NCBI GenBank assembly: GCA_030527385.1
Contig: JAUNAY010000070.1
Coordinates: forward strand, 1-6,345
Source: Fusobacterium sp.
Lineage (GTDB): Bacteria > Fusobacteriota > Fusobacteriia > Fusobacteriales > Fusobacteriaceae
Reading direction: 5' to 3'
Length of the DNA: 6,345 nt
Shown here: positions 1 through 4,720 of the stretch, piece after piece
Layout: each line of letters begins with the position of its first letter
Position numbering within the stretch: the first letter of the stretch is position 1
Program-made: the position numbers and the translations under genes
Notes under the pieces: model-generated
The model's database searches: none
Told to the model about the DNA's origin: nothing
The model's input: only the letters and a program-made list of their open reading frames with translations

Positions 1-628
1 ATCTAATTTCTTGTTTAAAGATTTTCTGCATCATTCCTTTTTTATAATCTTTAAACAGATTTAGCTTTTCTTCTGTAATAGATATTTTTTTATCTACACT
101 AGAAAGAAAATCTGCTATTTTTTGTTGCTCTTGCATATTAGGAATTATTATTTGGACTTCGTTTAAAATATCTTGTCCTACATTATATCTTGTACTTCCT
201 CCAGCTTTAGAAGTAATTTCATTTCTAGCTAAATTTGTTTTTAAAACTTTGTTAATAAAAGTAGGAACATAATTTCCTATTTTTTTACCTCTTATTACAA
301 AACCTCCAAATGTAGCAATCTTTTTATCTAAATAAACATTTGTCATTCCTACTTCTTCTCTTGTTTCCGAACTTCTTTGGAATAAAATATCTCCATAATT
401 TACAGAATATTTATCTAATAGTTTTTCATCAATATCAACTTTTCCTATGATATTATCATAAGTTATAAAATCATTATTTAAGATATCTAATACATTAATA
501 AACTTTATTCCTTTTCCATATTGTTCTTTAGAAGCATTTATACCATTTTTAAACTCTAAAATTTGTTTTAACTTTTTTTCTTCCCATTCTCCACTAAATT
601 CTTTAAATCTTAACTTTGGTATTCTCAT
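1..628 (-). CDS. hsdS: Type I restriction-modification specificity subunit HsdS (N-terminal part, cut by window edge)
   Basis: 209 codons are visible from an ATG at 628-626, with no stop before the window edge, so the C-terminal part lies to the left. HsdS is the DNA-recognition subunit that directs HsdM methylase and HsdR nuclease to a bipartite target. The start MRIPKLRFKEFSGEWE is the usual opening of an HsdS half. Residues about 17-160 form the first target-recognition domain, including a GDILFQRSS stretch and a GGSTRYNV stretch. The segment from about residue 160 (IIPNMQEQQKIADFLSSVD, then KKGMMQKIFKQEIR) is the conserved central helix that spaces the two recognition domains. A second domain would be expected after it. 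The ribosome site AAAGGGG (640-634) sits 6 nt before the ATG. Family assignment is firm. Whether the gene is intact, and whether hsdM and hsdR are nearby, cannot be seen. Confidence 0.92.
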   Translation of the reverse strand, partial: MRIPKLRFKEFSGEWEEKKLKQILEFKNGINASKEQYGKGIKFINVLDILNNDFITYDNIIGKVDIDEKLLDKYSVNYGDILFQRSSETREEVGMTNVYLDKKIATFGGFVIRGKKIGNYVPTFINKVLKTNLARNEITSKAGGSTRYNVGQDILNEVQIIIPNMQEQQKIADFLSSVDKKISITEEKLNLFKDYKKGMMQKIFKQEIR

Positions 629-661
629 AAAATTCCCCTTTATTATATATTTTTCAACTAT

Positions 662-690
662 ATAATAACATTTTTTAAAACTTATTTAAA
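662..690 (-). promoter_or_regulatory. Candidate promoter of hsdS
   Basis: On the minus strand, TTTAAA (690-685) is followed after 17 nt by TATTAT (667-662), with TG and one base before it, giving an extended -10. Predicted transcription start is near 655, leaving a leader of about 27 nt that includes the AAAGGGG ribosome site. It lies just beyond the terminator of the MATE gene, so hsdS appears to be transcribed independently. Motif-based only. Confidence 0.45.
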
Positions 691-724
691 GAAAAAAGAT
701 TGAGCCTAAACTCAATCCTCTTTT
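691..724 (-). terminator. Rho-independent terminator after the MATE gene
   Basis: A perfect 7-bp stem, GATTGAG at 698-704 pairing with CTCAATC at 711-717, has a 6-nt loop. Read on the minus strand it is followed by TTTTTTC, and the MATE stop codon (726-728) ends just upstream. The plus strand also carries a T-run after the stem (CTCTTTTTTT), so it could work both ways, but no plus-strand gene feeds it here. Confidence 0.8.
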
Positions 725-725
725 T

Positions 726-2042
726 TTAAAATAAATCACCTTTTCTCTTTAACAAAATACCACATAAAAATGTCATTATATCAGAAAATGGGAAAGCTAA
801 CCAAACTCCATTTTCACCCAAGAATGGTGGCAATATCATAAGCCCCAAAACCACAAAAATTGTACTTCTCAAAACAGATAGTATATTTGCAGCAGTGGCT
901 TTATCTTTTGATTGTAAAAACGATATATCTATGAAATTAGCCCCTACAAAGATAATAGCTGATGAATATAAGCTAAGTCCGTGCCAAGCCATTTTTACAA
1001 GGGTTTTATCCTCGCTAAACATATTTATAATAGTGTCTCCAAAGAAGTTTACCCATATTAAGATAATAACTGCAAGTCCAAAGGCAACCTTATGTCCAAT
1101 TTTATAAGTGGCTTCAACTCTGTCAAACTTCTTTTCTCCATAGTTATAACTAACAATTGGCTGTATTCCTTGCCCAAGCCCATTATACAACATTCTAAAT
1201 ATATAAAACACATATCCAGCAATACAAAAGGCTGAAACCCCCATCTCTCCACTATATTTCATAAATGATATATTGAAAAGAATTGTTATAAGTGCTATTG
1301 CAAACTCCATAATAAACGACGGAAATCCAATATTAAAAATCTTTTTCAAAGTTTCAAACTTGATTCTATTTTCAAAATAGAACTTAAATCTTGAGTTTGG
1401 ACGCATAAAATAGTGGATTAAAAACAGCATCGAAGCTAGTTGCCCTATTCCAGTAGCAGCAGCAGCCCCAAATATTCCCCAACTAAATTTCATAATGAAA
1501 AGCCAATCCAAAAATATATTTGTAACTGCCCCTATAACCATTGAAAAAAAGGCATAAGTTGGAGATTTATCATTTCTAACAACAGCGTTTAAACTGTTTG
1601 AAATCATCAAAAATCCCAAGGCAAAAGTACAAGGATACATATAGTTTTTAACCATTGGCATCAACTTCTCATTAGCCCCCATAAGATATATAAGTTTTTC
1701 ATCAAAAAGTACAACTCCCAAGCCTATCAACAGATAAGCTGTTATATTAAGTATAATTATATATGAAAAGCACCTGTTGCAATACTCCTTATCTTTTGGA
1801 TTTAAGGATATTAAGGTTGCCCCTCCAATTCCAAACATCAGGCTTAAAGCTGCCCCAAAGTTGATAATAGGATACCCGAGGTTTAACGCAGCAAGTCCCT
1901 CTGCTCCTACCCCTCTCCCAACAAACACACCATCTACAATAGCATACAAAGCTGTAACAATCATTCCAGTTACAGCAGGTATTGAGAAGTTTAAAAACAA
2001 TTTCCCTACTGAATCTTTTCCTAAACTAATACTTTTAGACAT
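726..2042 (-). CDS. MATE family multidrug/cation antiporter
   Basis: 438-residue inner-membrane transporter of the MATE (NorM/MepA/DinF) family, which exports cationic drugs or metabolites in exchange for Na+ or H+. Repeated long hydrophobic segments give about 12 membrane spans, the usual count, and the length is normal. The N-terminal region is typical: a short polar start, then IPAVTGMIVTALYAIVDGVFVGR (residues 21-43) with P22, D37 and G42-R43, a pattern seen in MepA-like members. A second half with the same architecture starts near residue 225. I chose the ATG at 2042-2040 because AAAGGAG (2055-2049) precedes it by 6 nt. The frame is open 31 codons further upstream (to 2135), but that extension would read through a terminator hairpin and lacks a ribosome site. 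Hairpins on both sides suggest a single-gene unit. Substrate cannot be predicted from the sequence. Confidence 0.93.
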   Translation of the reverse strand: MSKSISLGKDSVGKLFLNFSIPAVTGMIVTALYAIVDGVFVGRGVGAEGLAALNLGYPIINFGAALSLMFGIGGATLISLNPKDKEYCNRCFSYIIILNITAYLLIGLGVVLFDEKLIYLMGANEKLMPMVKNYMYPCTFALGFLMISNSLNAVVRNDKSPTYAFFSMVIGAVTNIFLDWLFIMKFSWGIFGAAAATGIGQLASMLFLIHYFMRPNSRFKFYFENRIKFETLKKIFNIGFPSFIMEFAIALITILFNISFMKYSGEMGVSAFCIAGYVFYIFRMLYNGLGQGIQPIVSYNYGEKKFDRVEATYKIGHKVAFGLAVIILIWVNFFGDTIINMFSEDKTLVKMAWHGLSLYSSAIIFVGANFIDISFLQSKDKATAANILSVLRSTIFVVLGLMILPPFLGENGVWLAFPFSDIMTFLCGILLKRKGDLF

Positions 2043-2070
2043 CTTTTGCTCCTTTAACCAATATAATAAT

Positions 2071-2111
2071 TTTACAAAAAACAGGAATCCCTCTAAAACT
2101 AGAGGGACTCC
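2071..2111 (-). terminator. Hairpin terminator between the META lipoprotein gene and the MATE gene
   Basis: GGAATCCCTCT (2084-2094) pairs with AGAGGGACTCC (2101-2111) with one A·C mismatch. An additional A-T pair at the top leaves an AAAC tetraloop. On the minus strand the stem is followed by TGTTTTTTG (2083-2075), fitting termination of the META gene that ends at 2178. The plus strand has only a short CTTTT after the stem. A weak promoter for the MATE gene may overlap it: TTTAGA at 2097-2092 and TAAAAT at 2074-2069, spacing 17. Confidence 0.75.
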
Positions 2112-2177
2112 TTTTAACACTATTCTACCATACAATTTTAATTTTTTAAACTATTTTACAATTATTTTACCTATTTT

Positions 2178-2582
2178 TTATTTTACTTCAAAAATAAGCT
2201 CATCATTGTTTTTAGTTGTAATTATAATTTTGTTCTCGTCCATTTGAATTTTTTGTGCTTCGCTTAAAAGTTGTAAATACTCCATTTCAGCATTCATTTT
2301 ATCTTTTGGACCAGCCATCATTGTAGATGCCACTCCATCAATATTTATGTTGTTTCCCTCAATTTCAGCTCCACCAAAATATCTGTTTACACCAGAGAAA
2401 CCATAAACTTTTCCATCTTCAAAAGCTATTGTAATCTCTGCATCTTGGTATTTATTAGTCAATTGGTACTCTTGTTTTTGAGGTTCTTTGTTTTCGGCTA
2501 CGTCTACTTTCTTTTCTTCCACAGAACTACAACCTGCTAATAAAGCTCCAGCTGCTATAAAAGTTGCTATTTTTTTGTACAT
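2178..2582 (-). CDS. META-domain (HslJ-like) lipoprotein
   Basis: 134-residue probable lipoprotein. Residues 1-17 are a lipoprotein signal peptide: KK at 3-4, a hydrophobic core, then the lipobox LLAGC with lipidation at C18. A short charged linker rich in E, K and Q follows. Residues about 39-134 match the META domain (HslJ, linked in E. coli to novobiocin resistance and heat shock): GFSGVNRYFGG (61-71), VASTMMAG (84-91) and EMEYLQLL (99-106) correspond to the family's G-x-SGCNxYxG, xxST-x-MAC and ExxYLxxL motifs. Both cysteines usual in those motifs are replaced, by V65 and G91. The ribosome site AAGGAGGT precedes the ATG (2582-2580) by about 6 nt. It stands between the PHP operon and the MATE gene, with its own candidate promoter and a terminator. 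The domain is usually associated with the envelope and its biochemical role is unclear. Confidence 0.85.
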   Translation of the reverse strand: MYKKIATFIAAGALLAGCSSVEEKKVDVAENKEPQKQEYQLTNKYQDAEITIAFEDGKVYGFSGVNRYFGGAEIEGNNINIDGVASTMMAGPKDKMNAEMEYLQLLSEAQKIQMDENKIIITTKNNDELIFEVK

Positions 2583-2621
2583 AACTGTACCTCCTTGTCA
2601 CTTAAAAGTAGTTATACAGGT

Positions 2622-2650
2622 AATTTAGCATTTTTTTGTCATTTAATCAA
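2622..2650 (-). promoter_or_regulatory. Candidate promoter of the META lipoprotein gene
   Basis: On the minus strand, TTGATT (2650-2645) and TAAATT (2627-2622) are separated by 17 nt. A closer TATAAC at 2616-2611 is an alternative -10. No hairpin terminator is visible between the upstream gene (stop at 2682) and this site, so read-through from the PHP operon is also possible. Confidence 0.35.
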
Positions 2651-2681
2651 GCTTTTTTTTATTATTTTACTGTCTATTTTT

Positions 2682-2957
2682 TTATTTAAGATACTTTTTC
2701 TTAACTACTAAATCGTCCTTACCCTCACCAAGTCTAAATTCATCATATAGTTCGTCGTCATCGTCCACATAAACAGTGGCATCAATAACATCTCCTTTTC
2801 TAATTTTTAGCTTAGAAAAATCCCTTATATCTCTAACCACATACTCTTCGTTCCATTTAGATGAATATACCACTAAATCGCCTTTTAATTTTTTTGCACT
2901 CTTAATAAAAGATTTGATAACTTCATCAAGAGTTATTTTGCTCACTTCATACGCCAT
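2682..2957 (-). CDS. Small acidic/basic conserved-type protein of unknown function, coupled to the PHP phosphatase
   Basis: 91 residues; I do not recognise the family. No signal peptide or membrane span is visible, so it is probably cytoplasmic. Residues about 8-25 look like an amphipathic helix rich in lysine, followed by strand-like segments (DLVVYSS, KWNEEYVVRDI). A KGDVIDATVYV strand leads into an acidic patch, DDDDELYDE (residues 65-73), and the protein ends with a basic KKKYLK. The ATG at 2957-2955 is favoured: AGAGG sits 8 nt upstream. A GTG three codons earlier (2966-2964) overlaps that ribosome site and is therefore unlikely. The ribosome site overlaps the stop codon of the upstream phosphatase (TAAGAGGTG), with 12 nt between the genes, so the two are almost certainly co-transcribed and probably translationally coupled. 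That suggests a shared role, which the sequence does not reveal. Confidence 0.8.
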   Translation of the reverse strand: MAYEVSKITLDEVIKSFIKSAKKLKGDLVVYSSKWNEEYVVRDIRDFSKLKIRKGDVIDATVYVDDDDELYDEFRLGEGKDDLVVKKKYLK

Positions 2958-2969
2958 TTTTTTCACCTC

Positions 2970-3782
2970 TTATTTAATCTTTTTAAAAGTTGGTTGCATC
3001 TTGTCAAAAGATGATATATATTTGACTCCAATACTTTCTAAAAAGTCATAAACTCTGTCAAAGTCCATAGTCATATAATCTTTGATATGTGAGTCTGAAC
3101 CAATAGTTATAACCTCTCCTCCAAGCTCAAAATATCTTTTTAGCACATCTGTGCAAGGATAAAATCTATTTTCTCCATATCTAAATCCAGATGTATTAAC
3201 CTCAATACCTTTACCTTTAGATATTAATTTTTTTAAAATTTCATCTATTATGTCAAAATGTTTTTTGTAATCTAGCCCTCTAAACTTTTCTCCACCATAT
3301 CTTGTAACAAAGTCAATATGCCCATAAACATTAAATTCACTGTATTTTTCAACATTTTGTAATACATATTCAAAATATAGATTGTGAACTTGATCCTTTG
3401 TTTTTCCAGCTTGAATCTCACCAAAAGCTAGATCAATTCTATCAATAGCGTGACTTGAAGCTATTACAAAGTCAAAAGGATATTTCTTTACAACACTTTC
3501 TAAATAATCCTTTGTAAATGGTTGAACTCCAACCTCTAGTCCCAATTTTAAGTCTATATCCTTTTTATACTTATCTCTTAATTCTAAGACTCTTTTTGTA
3601 TATCTGTCTACATCTAATATCCAATTATCAGTCATTCCCTCAATGTCATACTCAAGATGATCTGTTATTGCGATTTCCTCAAGCCCTAGTTCTATCCCTT
3701 TTTTAACTATATCTTCTATATTTTGAGTTGAATCTCCTGAAAATTCACTGTGTAAATGATAATCACTTATAATTTTTCTCAA
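2970..3782 (-). CDS. PHP-domain phosphatase, histidinol-phosphatase (HisJ) family
   Basis: 270 residues, the usual size for HisJ-type histidinol-phosphatases, which dephosphorylate L-histidinol phosphate using a metal cluster in a PHP domain. The metal ligands are all visible: H9 and H11 in DYHLHSEFS, D41-H42 in ITDHLE, E83 in GLEVG, H111 in ASSHA, H155 in YGHID, and D230/H232 in GSDSH. The start is TTG (3782-3780), preceded by AGGGGG at 6 nt. No ATG occurs before residue 50, and starting there would remove H9, H11 and H42, so the TTG is needed for a working enzyme. No histidine-biosynthesis gene is in the window, and the partner is a small unknown protein. The real substrate may therefore be another phosphomonoester. 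Family call firm, substrate not. Confidence 0.9.
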   Translation of the reverse strand: MRKIISDYHLHSEFSGDSTQNIEDIVKKGIELGLEEIAITDHLEYDIEGMTDNWILDVDRYTKRVLELRDKYKKDIDLKLGLEVGVQPFTKDYLESVVKKYPFDFVIASSHAIDRIDLAFGEIQAGKTKDQVHNLYFEYVLQNVEKYSEFNVYGHIDFVTRYGGEKFRGLDYKKHFDIIDEILKKLISKGKGIEVNTSGFRYGENRFYPCTDVLKRYFELGGEVITIGSDSHIKDYMTMDFDRVYDFLESIGVKYISSFDKMQPTFKKIK

Positions 3783-3820
3783 TTTTCTCCCCCTGTATAA
3801 AATTTATATTATTTCTTAAT

Positions 3821-3829
3821 ATTATATCA
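3821..3829 (-). promoter_or_regulatory. Extended -10 promoter of the PHP phosphatase operon
   Basis: The minus strand reads TGATATAAT, a perfect TG-n-TATAAT extended -10. No good -35 is present 17 nt upstream, which extended -10 promoters tolerate. Predicted start is near 3814, giving a leader of about 30 nt to the TTG codon. Confidence 0.6.
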
Positions 3830-3875
3830 CAATAGCTCAAAAAAATAAAAATTTCTATTTCTATCCCCAAATTTA

Positions 3876-3884
3876 TGTTATAAT
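3876..3884 (+). promoter_or_regulatory. Extended -10 promoter of the 58-residue membrane protein gene
   Basis: TGTTATAAT is a perfect TG-n-TATAAT on the plus strand, pointing away from the PHP operon promoter about 50 bp to the left. Predicted start is near 3891, leaving about 26 nt before the ATG and including the AAAGGGG ribosome site. No convincing -35 is seen. Confidence 0.6.
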
Positions 3885-3916
3885 ACATAACAAGTCTTAA
3901 TTTAAAGGGGTAGCTT

Positions 3917-4093
3917 ATGAATTATGTAATTGGAATTGTTTGTATAAATATTGTTATTGGATTAATAGAAAAATTTTTTTATCCCTCTACTTTTCTTGTA
4001 ATTCTTCAAACTATATTAGCCATTATTGGAATAGTTATATTTTACGAAGAAAAAAAGAGAGAGCGTGAAAGAGATAAAAACAAAAGAGGCTAA
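3917..4093 (+). CDS. Small two-span membrane protein of unknown function (58 aa)
   Basis: 58 codons plus TAA, starting ATG at 3917-3919. AAAGGGG (3904-3910) lies 6 nt upstream, and an extended -10 promoter lies about 33 nt before the start. The protein is hydrophobic: residues about 4-18 (VIGIVCINIVIGLIE) and 26-43 (FLVILQTILAIIGIVIFY) look like two membrane spans separated by a short KFFYPS turn. The C-terminus is a highly charged tail (EEKKRERERDKNKRG) that should face the cytoplasm. The stop codon lies inside the left arm of a perfect terminator hairpin. Promoter, ribosome site, hydrophobic pattern and terminator together make it a real gene despite its size. I do not recognise the family. 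The shape (hydrophobic core, charged tail) is shared by phage-type accessory proteins and small membrane toxins, but nothing here proves either. Confidence 0.75.
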   Translation: MNYVIGIVCINIVIGLIEKFFYPSTFLVILQTILAIIGIVIFYEEKKRERERDKNKRG

Positions 4094-4109
4094 GTCATTA
4101 GCCTCTTTT
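4082..4109. terminator. Shared bidirectional terminator between two convergent small genes
   Basis: AAAAGAGGCTAA (4082-4093) pairs perfectly over 12 bp with TTAGCCTCTTTT (4098-4109) around a GTCA loop. Plus-strand transcripts end in CTCTTTTATATT and minus-strand ones in CTCTTTTGTTTTTTA, so it serves both the 58-residue gene (plus) and the 55-residue gene (minus, stop at 4113). The plus gene's TAA stop is the last codon of the left arm. Confidence 0.88.
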
Positions 4110-4112
4110 ATA

Positions 4113-4280
4113 TTAATGCCAAACTTCTACAACTTTAGTTTTCTTTTCATTCTTTTTAAAAATTCTATCATAACCTCTCAAAATTAGTCCAAAAATAAAC
4201 AGAGGAAAAAGGAAGATTTTAACAGCTAAATTTATACCATTATTTTTCTTTTTATTTTTTTTATTCTTAATCTTTTTCAT
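4113..4280 (-). CDS. Small basic single-span membrane protein of unknown function (55 aa)
   Basis: 55 residues from the ATG at 4280-4278, chosen because AGGAG precedes it by 6 nt. The frame stays open 19 codons further up to 4337, but that extension runs into the upstream gene's terminator and has no ribosome site. Residues 2-13 are almost all lysine and asparagine (KKIKNKKNKKKN). One hydrophobic span follows at about 18-34 (LAVKIFLFPLFIFGLIL), then RGYDRIFKKNEKK and a VVEVWH end. The lysines on both sides leave topology ambiguous. It is convergent with the 58-residue gene and lies downstream of the cold-shock gene, separated from it by a terminator. Family not recognised. Confidence 0.65.
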   Translation of the reverse strand: MKKIKNKKNKKKNNGINLAVKIFLFPLFIFGLILRGYDRIFKKNEKKTKVVEVWH

Positions 4281-4305
4281 AATCAACTCCTGCCACAAAA
4301 ACAAT

Positions 4306-4311
4306 ATTATA
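4306..4311 (-). promoter_or_regulatory. Candidate -10 of the 55-residue gene, inside the cold-shock gene's terminator tail
   Basis: A perfect TATAAT (minus strand 4311-4306) lies in the T-rich tail of the upstream terminator. The predicted start is near 4299, about 19 nt before the ATG and upstream of the AGGAG site. The 17-nt-spaced -35 would be CTGAAT (4334-4329) within the terminator stem, a weak match. Confidence 0.35.
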
Positions 4312-4340
4312 AAAATAGGGTACTGAAGATTCAGCACCCT
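4311..4340 (-). terminator. Rho-independent terminator of the cold-shock gene
   Basis: AGGGTACTGAA (4317-4327) pairs with TTCAGCACCCT (4330-4340). In minus-strand RNA the odd pair is an allowed G·U, whereas on the plus strand it would be an A·C mismatch, so the hairpin fits minus-strand transcription. It is followed by TATTTTTATAAT. It starts 19 nt after the cold-shock gene's stop. Confidence 0.85.
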
Positions 4341-4358
4341 TGATTTTTAATGTTTTAA

Positions 4359-4559
4359 CTACGCAACAGTTACGTTTGAAGCAACTGGACCTTTGTTTCC
4401 TTCAGTAACTTCGAAAGTAACAGCTTGTCCTTCTTCTAGTGATCTGAATCCTTTTGCGTTGATGTTAGAGTAGTGAACGAAATAATCGTTTCCATCTTCT
4501 CCAGAAATGAATCCGAATCCTTTGTCTTTGTTAAACCATTTTACAGTTCCTTTTAGCAT
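4359..4559 (-). CDS. CspA-type cold-shock protein
   Basis: 66 residues, the standard length of a single cold-shock domain protein. These are cytoplasmic five-strand beta-barrel proteins that bind single-stranded RNA and DNA and prevent or melt RNA secondary structure. The opening MLKGTVKWFNKDKGFGFI contains W8 and RNP1 (KGFGFI, residues 13-18). RNP2 is YFVHYSNI (26-33) with F27, H29 and Y30, and the C-terminal GPVASNV strand is typical. The start is ATG (4559-4557) with GGAGGTG (4574-4568) 8 nt upstream. The leader is long (about 110 nt from the candidate promoter) and structured. Terminator hairpin immediately downstream, so it is probably monocistronic. The family includes constitutive as well as cold-induced members, and sequence alone does not say which. 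Confidence 0.96.
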   Translation of the reverse strand: MLKGTVKWFNKDKGFGFISGEDGNDYFVHYSNINAKGFRSLEEGQAVTFEVTEGNKGPVASNVTVA

Positions 4560-4573
4560 ATTTAATGCACCTC

Positions 4574-4624
4574 CAAAAATTTTAGACTAAAACCATTAAG
4601 AACAAACAAACCCTAAAATTTTTG
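4574..4624 (-). promoter_or_regulatory. Stem-loop in the cold-shock gene leader, abutting the ribosome site
   Basis: In the minus-strand leader, CAAAAATTTTAG (4624-4613) can pair perfectly over 12 bp with CTAAAATTTTTG (4585-4574), enclosing a 27-nt loop. The last G of the stem (4574) is the first G of the GGAGGTG ribosome site. The stem is almost all A-U and so should be temperature-sensitive. It is not followed by a T-run, so it is not a terminator. A role in temperature control of translation or mRNA stability is inferred. Confidence 0.55.
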
Positions 4625-4677
4625 AAAAGTGTTAAAAACTTAGTGTTTAATTTATATCAAGGTTTTACTACAAAGGT

Positions 4678-4706
4678 ATTCTACCACTAATTACTAATTA
4701 ATACAA
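4678..4706 (-). promoter_or_regulatory. Candidate promoter of the cold-shock gene
   Basis: On the minus strand, TTGTAT (4706-4701) is followed after 17 nt by TAGAAT (4683-4678), with TG and one base before the -10. Predicted start is near 4671, giving a leader of about 110 nt. No clear terminator separates it from the upstream amidase gene (stop at 4721), so some read-through is possible. Confidence 0.5.
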
Positions 4707-4720
4707 GGAATTTTTAAAAT

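Noticed and set aside
642..647. Perfect TATAAT (minus strand) as the -10 of hsdS
   Set aside because: It would start the transcript inside the ribosome site, so the extended -10 at 662-670 is preferred.
2043..2135. N-terminal extension of the MATE protein by 31 codons
   Set aside because: It would be translated through the terminator hairpin at 2084-2111 and has no ribosome site, while AAAGGAG fits the ATG at 2042 exactly.
1777..2247. 156-codon plus-strand frame across the MATE and META genes
   Set aside because: It spans two real minus-strand genes and the terminator between them, with low-complexity content and no expression signals.
2958..2966. GTG start for the 91-residue protein
   Set aside because: The GTG is part of the AAGAGGTG ribosome site itself; the ATG 9 nt later has correct spacing.
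4281..4337. Longer form of the 55-residue protein starting at 4337
   Set aside because: The extra 19 codons overlap the cold-shock gene's terminator and lack a ribosome site.
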